Below are positions 33,109 through 42,990 of a stretch of DNA of 64,000 nt, piece by piece; the first letter of the stretch is position 1, and every line of letters starts with the position of its first letter. The notes beneath the pieces were generated by a model. That model did not search any database. It was not told the DNA's origin and saw only the letters and a program-made list of their open reading frames with translations. The position numbers and the translations under genes are program-made. Source of the DNA: Aculops lycopersici (lineage: Eukaryota > Arthropoda > Arachnida > Trombidiformes > Eriophyidae); assembly GCA_015350385.1 (NCBI GenBank), contig WNKI01000002.1, forward strand, positions 8,204,404 to 8,268,403, given 5' to 3'.

Positions 33109-33867
33109 ATGGAGTCTCAAGTGGCAACAAACGCGATGGACGCAATCAAGAAGCGGCTACAAAATTACAAAATTGATCTTGACAACGCAATTGAGAGGGC
33201 AGAGCAATCAGAGCGACAAATGAAGGAGCACAAGGCGAGAGCCGAGGGTGCCGAAGGTGAAGTTTCAGCCTTAAGTCGTAGAATCCAACTCTTGGAGGAG
33301 GATCTCGAGCGTTCCGAGGAGAGATTAAAGGTTTCCATGCAAAAGCTCGAAGAGGCAACACAAGTTGCCGACGAAAGCGAAAGGATTCGCAAATTACTGG
33401 AACACAGAGCAACCACCGACAGTGAAAAGATGGATGCCTTAGAGAAGGCTTTGCACGAGGCTCGTATTTTAGCCGAAGATTCTGACAAGAAGTACGAGGA
33501 GGTCGCTAGAAAATTAGCTTTAGCTGACGCTGCACTGGAGAGAGCTGAGGAGCGAGCTCGATCCAGTGAGAAGAAGAGGGATGAGCTCGAGGAAGAGCTC
33601 AAGATTATTGGAAACAATTTGAGATCATTGGAAATGAAGGAGGAGAAGGCTCTAGAGAAGCAGCAAGCCTACGAAGTGGCCATCAAGACAGCAAAGCAGC
33701 GTTTAGTCGAGGCTGAGTCTCGAGCTGAGGCAGCCGATAGGACAGTGCAGAAGTTACAGAAGGAAGTGGATAGACTCGAGGATGCACTTGCGAGGGAACG
33801 TGGAAGGTACCAGCACATGTCCGACGAACTGGACCAGACTTATTCAGAACTTACCGCTGCCCATTAA
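33109..33867 (+). CDS. short (low-molecular-weight type) tropomyosin
   Basis: Coiled-coil protein that lies along actin filaments. From the ATG at 33109 the product is 252 residues, almost wholly heptad-repeat sequence. It includes the tropomyosin signatures 'RRIQLLEEDLERSEERL' and 'QKLQKEVDRLEDAL'. Relative to the standard 284-residue muscle form as I know it, the segment between 'DNAIERA' and 'AEGEVSAL' is about 42 residues (six heptads) shorter, so the register is kept. This is the architecture of the short cytoskeletal isoforms made from an internal promoter in other animals. The N-terminus 'MESQVATNAMDAIKK' has a short extension before the usual MDAIKK, and the end is 'YSELTAAH'. There are no introns, while tropomyosin genes are usually multi-exon, so a retrocopy is possible. 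Mite tropomyosins are known group 10 allergens; this divergent short form may not behave the same. Confidence 0.92.
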   Translation: MESQVATNAMDAIKKRLQNYKIDLDNAIERAEQSERQMKEHKARAEGAEGEVSALSRRIQLLEEDLERSEERLKVSMQKLEEATQVADESERIRKLLEHRATTDSEKMDALEKALHEARILAEDSDKKYEEVARKLALADAALERAEERARSSEKKRDELEEELKIIGNNLRSLEMKEEKALEKQQAYEVAIKTAKQRLVEAESRAEAADRTVQKLQKEVDRLEDALARERGRYQHMSDELDQTYSELTAAH

Positions 33868-35130
33868 TCAATGCTTTTACCACACTCTCATCATTGACTA
33901 TTGATTTCACAAGCACTATTGAAGCCGACTCTGGTAGTTGTTTGAGGTGCAAATGTACAGATAGCCGGATATCATTATATTACTGGACTTGAACTTATTC
34001 GAAACACCAAATTCAAACCATGCAACTGAACGCAATACACCTGCAATCAGACAACAGGAAATATAGTTTTCAACATCAGTATCAATAGAACCTGTAACTT
34101 GCAAAGTTATTAAACATACATTCCAAATTCAATCGTATGTTCAAATCATCTCCGTGGTGGGATACTTTCTTCTCCTCTTATCCTAAAGAATTCACGGATA
34201 GAGGTTACCGCCTCTCTTTGTAGCATTATTCATAACCCTGCACCTGTAAATTTTGCATCATTTGAAAACTTCTTCCTCTCCATACAATGAAGATTGCATG
34301 ATATCGCGTCGGATCTCATACATCCGGTACAATAGTGTGTCAGCTCATGCAATAATTTACATTTAACCCAAAGCTACCTCTAATTCAAGTAGGAATTCCA
34401 ACCTAATGAACAAAATAAAACATCGCTAATCTAGCTATCGTTAAACTTCAAGCTTATCAATATTTGATGGGGTGGAGTTGAAATCGGATACAAGGTAAGA
34501 TGTCATATAATGTAACTATCGAAAGAATCTGAATACTCTAATAATTTAGTTCCGACAGTAATATATTATATTTCGATCATCCGACTCAATGAAATCATAC
34601 CGAATCTTACGGAGAAAATTTGGTATCTCCTAATCTCACAGGCGAGTACAATTTTTCAATCAACCTTGTTGGAGTCACTCTTATGATGAAGATTCAATCA
34701 TTGAGGCAACCAAGAATCATCAAGGAGGCAAGAGAAGTTAGCTAAGAAGTGAGGAACTGCTCACGAGAAGGTCTGCATCAATTCGCTCGCTACGGAGACA
34801 CTAGAAGCTCGCTAAGCTGAGATTTCATTTGCAGCTCATTGAATGGAAAAAACACTTGTTGCTGCCGTTGACCTCGATTCCCGTTCCATGAGCACAAGAT
34901 GGCGCATAACCGGGAGTCTTGACGTTTCGGTAGTAAACACAACAAAACTCTATTAGTTGTTGGTTGTTGTTATTGTTTGCATTTACTCCCATGGAACACT
35001 AACTATATTCGCAACTAAAATCAAAATAAGCTATTCATCACTGACAAAAGAGAACACTGCCGCCAGATCTGCATAGATTTTGAATTAATTTGGATCTCAA
35101 AACTTGCAACAACAATAACTGCCGACAAAC
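33868..35130. other. intergenic, no gene seen
   Basis: AT-rich spacer between tropomyosin and the bZIP gene. An AATAAA lies near 34414 in a position that could serve tropomyosin. No coding sequence was recognised. Confidence 0.45.
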
Positions 35131-35914
35131 ATGAGCCAAGCTGAGAGCTCTCATACTGGTGCTGGTGGCAGTAGTAGTAGTAATATTAATAGTGGAACAT
35201 TTAGCATTGCAACACCAGCAGTAACCACAATATTACCCTTCTCCGAGACGATTAACGATACATCATATCTACAAGTTACTCCAACATATCACCAGCTCAC
35301 CGAAATGATGCCCGGAAATCCATTGCTTCCCTCCTCTTCGTCATTCCAACAAACTCAAACGCAAACCCAAGCAGACGACCAGAATACACAAGAGATGGAT
35401 AAACAGGACCAACAAGCACAAGATGACTCCGGTATCAAGTCTCAAGAGGAGCTCAGCGATTTGAGTAACACAAACCAACCCACCGATGACAGTTTGAGGG
35501 ATAACTCGCAGGACGAGGGGAGCAGGGCCAACAAGAAGCGAAGCAAACTGTCAAAAAAGAGCGCCAAGCTTGATGCAAAGTCAAAATTGGAAAAAAGTCG
35601 TCAGAGTGCCAGAGAGTGTAGAGCTCGTAAGAAGCTCAGGTATCAGTATTTGGAGGATTTAGTTTGCAATAGAGAGAAGGCAGTAGTCAAGTTGAGAGAG
35701 GAACTCACGATGGTAAGTATATCTGGTTTAAAATATAAGTTTGTCAAGGTTTTTGTTTGTATCAATTCTTATAGCTAACAAATTTGCTCCTTCATCTCAA
35801 CCAATGCAGTTTTGTACTCTCTCCAAGAAGGTTGACGACAAGACTCTCACCGAGACCGATAAGCGAATTATTTTGGTCGATCAGACCAAAGAAAACTCAA
35901 GCTTGCAAGATTAA
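35131..35914 (+). CDS. CREBL2: CREBL2/REPTOR-BP bZIP transcription factor, two exons
   Basis: The bZIP protein that in flies partners REPTOR downstream of TORC1 to drive the starvation transcription programme; CREBL2 is the vertebrate member. Exon 1 is 35131-35712 and exon 2 is 35810-35914. The 97-bp intron has a GTAAGT donor and an AATGCAG acceptor, between codons. The product is 228 residues. The basic region 'KSRQSARECRARKK' at 155-168, followed by 'LRYQYLEDLV', is nearly identical to CREBL2. A Gln/Ser/Asp-rich N-terminal region of about 140 residues, with several basic residues just before the bZIP, is longer than in vertebrate CREBL2. Reading through the intron would give an alternative short C-terminus ending at 35778, so intron retention would remove the last part of the zipper. 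Confidence 0.92.
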
Positions 35915-36176
35915 TATACCATTACAGTGCATGCTAAGCTTGAACCTCAAATGAACCAAGAATACTCATCAAACCAAATACAGTTAAGATCACGAAACAA
36001 TAACCACAATAATATTTACATACGCGCTAGTTGTATGATGATCTAAAACTGAGAAGCTGCATTCAACTCACGACATGAGATACCATCATGCTAGTATATC
36101 ATCATGTAAACATATCTATGTTCATACTTTTATCGTGAATGTGACCTACACTGTAAATTACTCTTCTACTTGTTAT

Positions 36177-37391
36177 CTACAATTCGTCGTGTTGTTGCTC
36201 GTCGCCACCTGTGGCGTGGTGATCCTCGTATTGCTCACCTTGCTCATCTTCAACATCCGACCTAGATGGGTGGACATCCTGCTCTTGATCTGAGGGTGGC
36301 GCATTAGTGACCGACGCATCGGTTTGCTCAGGTGGATCTGTATCCGGACACGCGGCCGGTGTAATGAAATCGTAAACATACTCACACTTGGAGGGTTCAG
36401 TCACCATGGTTACTTTGTCTTCAACACCGCATGCGATATTGATGACAGCACTTCTAGTGGGCCCATTCCAACACTGGATTCCGCCCTCGTACTTTTGCCT
36501 CGAGTAAAGGTTTTCTGGTGGTCCAGCCCAACCAGACCATCTACCAAGCTCAGTTTGCATGCCAGTTGTGCTTTCTTGAGTTGCTCTTTCGAAGGGACAT
36601 AGGGTGTAGGTATATTCCCTATCCTGGTAGCTGAAACACTTGCCCTTCAACGGGAAGAATACATTTGCTGGGCCAAAGTCGCTGTTTATCTCCTCCTCCA
36701 ACTTTCTTATAGCATTTTCTTTCTCATTCAACTCTCTTCGATATTGTTCCAATAGCTGAGAGTTTTGTTCCTTCCTCTGGCGAGCCTCCTCTTTGTATTG
36801 TGATCTAATTGCTGAACCTTGGTTGGCAATCTCCTGATATCTCGCCTGTTCCGCTCGGTACTGTTCGCCCAAAACTCCACAGGTGTTTTCACATTTTATC
36901 GATGAGTTGTATTCATCGGTGGCGTCACAACAATCGCATTGACCATCGTTGACCCAAGCAGATGGAATTAATTTTTGCATGTAGCCCACATTGGAACAAA
37001 AAAACTGGCCATGAATACAAGCTGAGGTTCCCGGCTCATCGCTGGCATCACTGCAATCACAATAATCATCGTTGACCGACTCAATCGGTATAGTAGCCGA
37101 CCCATCAATACATTTAAAACTCTGACCACTTGTTAACTCGTATAGGTGCTTCCTCTCTGGATGAACACCGATCAAGTATTTGTTATCAGGTATACCTGCT
37201 TCGACACCTGTCAGTGTTGTGTCGCTCAGTTTGTATAGTACAATAATCGCAATAGAGGCCAGAAAAAGCTGGCTAAAACATCTTTGCAATTTGACTGGAA
37301 TGGAAAAATATGATTTAGATGGAGGTGCTTGTGCTGTACCTTCATTAATATCATCGATCAGCTTGCTGCAAATACCTCCAGGTGACAGCAT
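36177..37391 (-). CDS. PRKCSH: glucosidase II beta subunit (PRKCSH)
   Basis: Regulatory subunit that retains and guides ER glucosidase II, which trims the inner glucoses of N-glycans during glycoprotein folding. The 404 residues show the family order. Two cysteine-rich LDL-receptor class A-like repeats come first, with 'NDDYCDCSDASDEPGTSAC' and 'NDGQCDCCDATDE'. A charged coiled coil runs from about 175 to 235. A mannose-6-phosphate receptor homology domain follows (about 250-345), containing 'CFSYQDREYTYTLCPF', 'GRWSGW', 'YEGGIQCWNG' and 'CEY'. An acidic/Gln tail ends in HDEL for ER retention. It is shorter than human (about 528) because the acidic linker is small. The hydrophobic segment lies at about residues 39-54 after a 35-residue cytosolic-type leader, so it may be an internal signal or anchor rather than a classic signal peptide. 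Confidence 0.94.
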   Translation of the reverse strand: MLSPGGICSKLIDDINEGTAQAPPSKSYFSIPVKLQRCFSQLFLASIAIIVLYKLSDTTLTGVEAGIPDNKYLIGVHPERKHLYELTSGQSFKCIDGSATIPIESVNDDYCDCSDASDEPGTSACIHGQFFCSNVGYMQKLIPSAWVNDGQCDCCDATDEYNSSIKCENTCGVLGEQYRAEQARYQEIANQGSAIRSQYKEEARQRKEQNSQLLEQYRRELNEKENAIRKLEEEINSDFGPANVFFPLKGKCFSYQDREYTYTLCPFERATQESTTGMQTELGRWSGWAGPPENLYSRQKYEGGIQCWNGPTRSAVINIACGVEDKVTMVTEPSKCEYVYDFITPAACPDTDPPEQTDASVTNAPPSDQEQDVHPSRSDVEDEQGEQYEDHHATGGDEQQHDEL

Positions 37392-37885
37392 CTTTGAGGG
37401 GTTTCGATCAGCTTGGCTATTCGGATGACCACACTGACAAAGTCCAGGATAAATAATGTAGTGTCTCTCTAATTTCTTGCTAATCTGTCATTAAGATCCC
37501 GTCATAAGCGAAGAATATTGAAGTTCTTGCTTAAAATATTATGATTTAGTTAATCCGGTTGTCAGTTAATATAATCGAGTTGTTTAAGTAAGTCAGGCAA
37601 TAAATATCTTTGGGCCACATGCTTCGAATGTCACTTTCGGATTCCATGAGTTTTTGAGTGAGAAAAAATGCACGATGCGCGATTGGGGAGACACAGAAAA
37701 AAGGGGATGCAAAATTTGTACGATTCCGGAATGTGATGGACGTCGAGGTCCGGCTTTCGAACTGTCGCTAGTTGGCTTCACCAACTTCAATAAAAAATGA
37801 AGTTCAGGTGTAATTATGGCAAAATCAGTATTAAATGTGATATATTTTAATTAAGTTCAGAGAAACTTTTACCTACAGATAGATC
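37392..37885. other. intergenic, no gene seen
   Basis: Divergent promoter region between glucosidase II beta and MPPE1. No coding sequence was recognised. Confidence 0.45.
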
Positions 37886-39037
37886 ATGAGATCAACAAAT
37901 TACACTTTGACGAGAGATGTGTTTCTCATGACTATAGCCGCTATTCTATGGTGTGAATATGGCTATTATTACTATGTTTTCCTTGTCAGTTGTCCAGGTT
38001 GGCCAATCAGAAGTAACGATGCAAACATGACTAAAATCATGGTTATATCTGACACTCACATCATGGGTCGAAGGAAGTCTTATAGAATCGATAAGTTGCG
38101 GCGGCATTCTGAAATGGCTCAATCTTTTGCGATATCCAACTACATATTTGAACCAGAAGTAATCATGTTCCTAGGAGATATTCTTGACGAAGGATCCACT
38201 GCACCAAATGTCCACTTCGAAGAAGAAATTCAAGAATTTAATAGAATTTTTCCCCATAATCCCATGGTTCAAGATCGTATCATCATCGCAGGAAACCACG
38301 ATGTTGGATACCACGATCGTATGGTTATGATCCCCTACGCTTTAGATAGATTCAGATCAAAGCTTCTATGTACCGGTCATGTGAATATAATACCTGCAAA
38401 AGAGAATAGAAACTTGAACATCATAGTGACGAATTCCATGTCGTTTTACAACGACTCCTGCGAGTTTTGCGCCCATTCTAAGGCAATCTCCAATCAACTG
38501 TCGGAACATTTGGAGCAACAGAAAAGGAAGGATCCAGAGCAGTTTGCATCACCGATTCTACTAACACATATACCATTGTATCGTAGAAATGACGAAGCCT
38601 GCCAGTATCCTAGTTCTATGAGAGATAGAGTCAAGATAGATAATGAAGAGGGTAAGGATACACTGCACAAGAATGCATCCGAGTTTTTGCTTCAAAAGTT
38701 TCGACCCAGATTGGTATTGTCTGGGCACACGCATATGAATTGTGAAATTTTCCATGAATATCCAACGACAAAATTGCAAAAGGAGAACGGAAAAAAGATT
38801 CGAGAGATAACTTTGACTTCATACAACCACAAGTATGCCGAAACACTTCCAGCATTTCTGCTTATAACTGCCAACGCAACAACCTTCCAAACGCAAACTT
38901 GCAATCTCGTAAACGAATACTTGATAGCGAGTGTCTATGTGATTTTACTCATAATTATTTGTTACAAAATATCAAGACATTTCAAGACAGATTATCGTTT
39001 GTTGGATCAGACAGTTCAATTTGATCAAGTTTCTTAA
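37886..39037 (+). CDS. MPPE1: metallophosphoesterase 1 (MPPE1/PGAP5)
   Basis: Mn-dependent esterase that removes a side-chain ethanolamine phosphate from GPI anchors so that GPI-anchored proteins can leave the ER. The 383 residues have an N-terminal membrane segment (about 11-36), then a calcineurin-like phosphoesterase fold. Metal ligands are visible in order: DTH at 56-58, GD at 97-98 in 'FLGDILDEG', GNHD at 136-139, H228 in 'LTHIPLYR' and GHTH at 280-283. A second membrane segment (about 346-362) precedes a short cytosolic tail containing lysine and arginine. It is a single exon. AATAAA lies at 39052-39057, only about 15 bases after the stop. It is convergent with the thyroglobulin-domain gene. 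Confidence 0.93.
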   Translation: MRSTNYTLTRDVFLMTIAAILWCEYGYYYYVFLVSCPGWPIRSNDANMTKIMVISDTHIMGRRKSYRIDKLRRHSEMAQSFAISNYIFEPEVIMFLGDILDEGSTAPNVHFEEEIQEFNRIFPHNPMVQDRIIIAGNHDVGYHDRMVMIPYALDRFRSKLLCTGHVNIIPAKENRNLNIIVTNSMSFYNDSCEFCAHSKAISNQLSEHLEQQKRKDPEQFASPILLTHIPLYRRNDEACQYPSSMRDRVKIDNEEGKDTLHKNASEFLLQKFRPRLVLSGHTHMNCEIFHEYPTTKLQKENGKKIREITLTSYNHKYAETLPAFLLITANATTFQTQTCNLVNEYLIASVYVILLIIICYKISRHFKTDYRLLDQTVQFDQVS

Positions 39038-39051
39038 GATCAAGAAAGAAG

Positions 39052-39057
39052 AATAAA
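39052..39057 (+). terminator. polyadenylation signal for MPPE1
   Basis: AATAAA about 15 bases after the MPPE1 stop codon. On the opposite strand, two overlapping AATAAA at 39129-39138 could serve the convergent gene ending at 39190. Confidence 0.5.
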
Positions 39058-39189
39058 GCAAGAGTTTGACCCGGAAGTTGGTTGAAACGAGAGTATTTTT
39101 CTCCTAAGTTTCTCAATTACATGTCAGATTTATTTATTTGTGACCATGAACCGCTTTCTTCAGCTCGAAGCTTAAGCACTAAGAGCAAT

Positions 39190-39675
39190 CTAACACTTAA
39201 GAGCATTCTTGTCCTTGTTCTCCTCGGTCTTCTTCTTTCCAGACTCTGGATCCACGCACCAGCAAGCCGATCGGTTACATTGCTTGGCGCTGTAGGCTCC
39301 GTCAACCTCGCAAGAGGTCACTTCCGGAATGTCGGTCTGCGAGGGTGGTACTGACTTCAAGGCCTTTGCTCTGTCCATCAAACAGGCACACTTTTGCAAG
39401 TTCTTCTTTGGTGCTGTCTGTGGAATACCCTCCTTGTCCCAACATTGGCAAAAGTTTGAACCATGATGACACTGAAGGGTGGCATAGGATCCGTCGTCAT
39501 TGCAATTTGGCACAACAATGGCCAAATTCGATTTCTTATAAACGTCCTGTTCCTTGACGAGCTTCTCGGCGGCTTCTCTCTTCTGCATGCACTCCGATTT
39601 TGCTTGTGAGCTTGGCGAAACGGCGACGGCTGCCACAAGGAGGGCGGCGCTTAAAACGGCTAGATAGATCTTCAT
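39190..39675 (-). CDS. secreted protein with two thyroglobulin type-1 domains
   Basis: The 161-residue protein has a signal peptide (about 1-25) and then exactly twelve cysteines in two sets of six: C29, 58, 69, 76, 78, 96 and C98, 122, 133, 138, 140, 161. Each set fits a thyroglobulin type-1 domain. The second has the classic CWCV core with a following 'SGKK', and the first has a variant CQCW. Such domains often inhibit papain-like cysteine proteases (thyropins such as equistatin), so a secreted protease inhibitor is plausible but not shown. It could act in saliva, gut or haemolymph. A TATA box lies upstream at 39848-39855. It is a single exon. Confidence 0.88.
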   Translation of the reverse strand: MKIYLAVLSAALLVAAVAVSPSSQAKSECMQKREAAEKLVKEQDVYKKSNLAIVVPNCNDDGSYATLQCHHGSNFCQCWDKEGIPQTAPKKNLQKCACLMDRAKALKSVPPSQTDIPEVTSCEVDGAYSAKQCNRSACWCVDPESGKKKTEENKDKNALKC

Positions 39676-40925
39676 ATTGTAGGTGTGTTAGTTTGTTGAT
39701 TTGTCCTGTAATGACCAAGATGAGAAATTTGTTTCCTCTTCTTATTTCTATTATTGTTGCTCTTACTCCGACGAGATGCAATGATTGACTGAAACTGAAT
39801 TGAGACCAAAGTGTTCTTAATGCGAGTGTTGAGATTAAAAAGAGCGCCTCTTATACTCCATCAAATGGCTTGCCAAAACAACCAGCAATGAGCTCACCGT
39901 GTAAAGCTAGAGCTATTCTGGATGCCATCGACATCATTATCGCCACTTCTGTGGTGGTGGTTCTCATCAGAACTACCACGAGGCACTTGCTATGATTGTG
40001 ATTCCAACAAGTGGTTGTCATGCAAAGACTTTGCGAGACTGAGATAGTTATCTTTTGTGAGCAACTAAGAAGACGGCAACGACAACAACAACAACAAGTT
40101 GTTGATTGTATATGGCAAGCTGAGGAGCATACTAAGAATAAGACTGCGAGTCAGCAAAGATGATGATGAGAATTGTTAGGATGTCGCCTTGATTCCATGA
40201 AGAGGGGTTTGCTGAAGACTATGATCAAAGGGAAAAAGTCGTGGTACTAAACAGTGGATGGCAGGTTACTACAGCAATGAGCTCGGAGCTTGAATCTCGA
40301 GCCATGGAGTTTTATCGCACCTGACGCAAGTAGATTTAATTATATCCTTCAAGTCGCAGATTCGCAGGCAACACTGACTATAATATCTAGTCGGTAGTGT
40401 ATCGAAAGGAAAAGGAAAACAAAAACAACAGCAAGAGCGACATGAAACCACACACATGTAGTAAGCTCGTTCCTCGAGATGTATCACCAACTTTGCTCTG
40501 CTGCGACAACTTGTTGCCATCTATGCATGTCTCTCTTCCAACCTCTTATCTAGCCAACAGTGGTGGCGGTAATTGTGGTTATTCCAATCTGAGTAAGCAG
40601 TTTACAAGGTATATAGAATGTAATTGCAAAGTTGCGTCCTAGTCACATGAGCTACAACTACATTTTGTCGAGTATTCAAGTTGATTGAAATGAACTAAAG
40701 TGAGGGAAAGGGATACATGTTCCACTAGACACTTGGATGGATATCAACTTTTTGTTTTAATAATTCTATCTCTACTCCGGGAGTCGATTTCCAGGCATAC
40801 TCGCTACTTGCAAAACTTGCAATGCCTCAATACTTGTTCAATCCATTCATACTAATAGCTGAGAAGACAATCTGAGTTTTATTTATCCTCATTGGTACGC
40901 CATCTTAATGATGCACGTGTCATCT
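39676..40925. other. intergenic, no gene seen
   Basis: This holds the promoter of the thyroglobulin-domain gene and the 3' flank of TMEM14. Apart from the TATA box no feature was recognised. The open frames at 40269-40642 resemble no family. Confidence 0.45.
39848..39855 (-). promoter_or_regulatory. TATA box of the thyroglobulin-domain gene
   Basis: TATAAGAG on the minus strand, about 175 bases before the ATG at 39675. Confidence 0.5.
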
Positions 40926-41412
40926 TTAATTTGATGGAGAGCTTGGGTCGCCCTTGTGGCTGTAATCAATGTAAGTCTTGACCGAGTATCTAATAAACAT
41001 ACCAATTGAGAGTGCTGATACTAAACCTGATGGCATAAACTTTCTCGACTTTAGGAATCTTTGTGTCATCATTGCTCCTAGGACGCCCGAGCTGGCATAC
41101 GTGAGCCAGTAGTTTCTGTTTTGTTTTTGAAGGATTTCGTCGAATTAGATTTTTATTGATTCATTTCAATCCTAAAATACTTAAGCTCTTTAATAATACT
41201 TACCCTTGACTTTCTAAGTAGCTCCCTGTTCCGATAAGAGCACCAAATGTTAAGCCCGCAGCTAGCGATGGCACTGATTTTGCCTTGACATATCCCAAAA
41301 CTCCTCCGGTTGCGACGAGGATGGCATAAGTGGCGCTAAAAATATCGAATGGCATCTTGTCTAAGAATGAAGGATTTGCTGGTGTTGTTCCAGGTGGTAT
41401 TTCAGTTGTCAT
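40926..41412 (-). CDS. TMEM14: TMEM14 family membrane protein, two exons
   Basis: Small multi-spanning protein; the vertebrate TMEM14C transports porphyrin intermediates in the mitochondrial inner membrane, and other members are less clear. Exon 1 is 41204-41412 and exon 2 is 40926-41115. The 88-bp intron has a GTAAGT donor and an AAACAG acceptor and splits the codon for the Gly after 'YLESQ'. The spliced protein is 132 residues. It contains the family pattern 'YAILVATGGVLGYVKAKSVPSLAAGLTFG' as overlapping hydrophobic helices, then after the junction 'NYWLTYASSGVLGAMM..RF' and 'KFMPSGLVSALS'. An N-terminal extension of about 25 polar residues precedes the family start, and a polar C-tail of about 15 residues follows the last helix. 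Exon 2 was found by matching the missing family half. Confidence 0.93.
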
Positions 41413-41931
41413 CTCGATTTATTTCTTCAATAGATTAAAGTTGATGATGATAAAATAGATTCTTCCAACAAGATACAGATCGAATATAAACACACGCGTA
41501 GAAAATTAGAATTTGCCACAGATGCGGAATACCAGCGAGACTCTCGTTGTACACTTCAATGTCCAACGAGAGTCTCCCCGAGTGCACGTATAAAATGCAT
41601 GATCGAAAAAGTCCATGTTCTAATTTGTATCGAGTCTAAGTTATTGATGATAATGGAGACATCAGCAAACGATTAGATGCAATATATCATGCAACTCTTG
41701 GTTATGCTAAACCAAAGAGTTTACCAAATTATGGATTTAATTAGTGCGATAAAACATAGCTGATACGAGCTCAAAAGAATTGCAAACCTTTATGGGTCCT
41801 GTTCTTGAGGCCATGGGGAGATCATTGTAAGAACAGAGATTCGGTAGCGATAACATTCTTGTGTGATTTCATGATAACGACTCTATGGTTTTGGTGATGA
41901 TGGTGATAATTAAGATTGTGCCAAGGTTGAA
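41413..41931. other. intergenic, with an inverted repeat
   Basis: Promoter side of TMEM14 and 3' flank of V-ATPase d. It contains the 13-bp dyad listed separately. No coding sequence was seen. Confidence 0.5.
41537..41576. repeat. perfect 13-bp inverted repeat (possible hairpin)
   Basis: GAGACTCTCGTTG at 41537-41549 is followed after 14 bases by its exact reverse complement at 41564-41576. The stem would be stable. It lies about 125 bases upstream of the TMEM14 start codon. Confidence 0.8.
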
Positions 41932-42990
41932 CTAAAATATGGTTATATAATTTTCAATCTTTTGTCGATGCTTTTGGGCTATGCACTCGGAAATCCAGAC
42001 AATATTGCGAATCTCTTGCTCCTTCAACTTCATATAGGAGTAGAAGACTCCAAAGTGAAATTGTTGCATGAAAGCATTGACATTTAAATGAACCTCATGC
42101 TGGAAAAACCTATCCTCAAGACTTTTCTCCTCGTTCATATTGCTTCCATCACCGGAACCCTCAAATAGAACCCGATACTCGCTAATAAAGTCGGCGACAT
42201 GCCTAACTTGCTCGTACTCGTCGGCTCTAGCCAGTGCGGCCAGACCATATGGAAATAGTCGTCCGCAGCGTGGATATAATTTTGCACGATCCTCCTTGGA
42301 TAGTTCTGTTCCAAATGAATTGATTGTAATAATGAAACATCTACGATCAGCTTCGAAAGCTAGAATATCGCACATAACCTCACCGGTCCGGCCCCCGATT
42401 TGCTTCTTGCAAAAGTCGTAGAACGTTTCAAGGTATGATTTGTAAAGGGTGTTTCTAATGATCTCTATATTTAACTCATCCAAATCCTCCTCGGCAATGC
42501 AATCGACAAAGAAAGGAGCCAGCGGAGTGTCCACCAGGACAGCGTTGTACAAATCGGCTGGCGTTTGGGCAACATGAATGGCGGCCATCTGGTCGAAGCT
42601 ACCCAGTGGGTGACATTTAGAGATTAGCTCGCCAATTGGTCGTTGATGTAGAGTTCCTGTGATCAAGAGTATAATATTATCTATCATATATGAGTAGGTT
42701 ATAAAATCTAAAAATACAGCCAGCTGGCCACTAGCCTGCGCCCTGAGATATTGAAACTCGCGACACGCTTGCTCTCGTAGACGCTCCTCGATGATGGGAA
42801 CATTTATCATAGATTCATTGGATAATATACTGCCATACCCAGTTGTTTGTAGGTGAACCTTGAGATCGTCCAGAGATTCGCATTGTACGAGATTTGTGTA
42901 ATCACTTCGCTTCAATAGAGAGTCCTTGAAGCCCCTGGTTAGACCTTCGAGGTATCCGTTGTTTGAGTTGAATAAAACAAATTCCAGCAT
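41932..42990 (-). CDS. ATP6V0D1: V-type proton ATPase subunit d (V0 sector)
   Basis: Central cup-shaped subunit that couples the rotor shaft to the membrane c-ring in the vacuolar proton pump, which acidifies endosomes and lysosomes. The 352 residues match the family over their full length (human about 351). Recognisable stretches are 'NNGYLEGLTRGFK', 'LTRSDY'-like 'LKRSDYTNLVQCE', 'HPLGSF', 'DTPLAPFF', 'NTLYKSYLE.FY.FC', 'EADRR.FIITINSFGTEL' and 'RNIVWI.ECIAQ..R.KI..YI'. It is a single exon with an ATG start. It lies divergently next to IFT52. Confidence 0.96.
   Translation of the reverse strand: MLEFVLFNSNNGYLEGLTRGFKDSLLKRSDYTNLVQCESLDDLKVHLQTTGYGSILSNESMINVPIIEERLREQACREFQYLRAQASGQLAVFLDFITYSYMIDNIILLITGTLHQRPIGELISKCHPLGSFDQMAAIHVAQTPADLYNAVLVDTPLAPFFVDCIAEEDLDELNIEIIRNTLYKSYLETFYDFCKKQIGGRTGEVMCDILAFEADRRCFIITINSFGTELSKEDRAKLYPRCGRLFPYGLAALARADEYEQVRHVADFISEYRVLFEGSGDGSNMNEEKSLEDRFFQHEVHLNVNAFMQQFHFGVFYSYMKLKEQEIRNIVWISECIAQKHRQKIENYITIF

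Noticed and set aside
33165..33617. A 150-codon antisense frame opposite tropomyosin
   Set aside because: Coiled-coil codon usage (GAG, AAG, GCN) produces a stop-free Ser/Leu/Phe-rich complement; it matches nothing.
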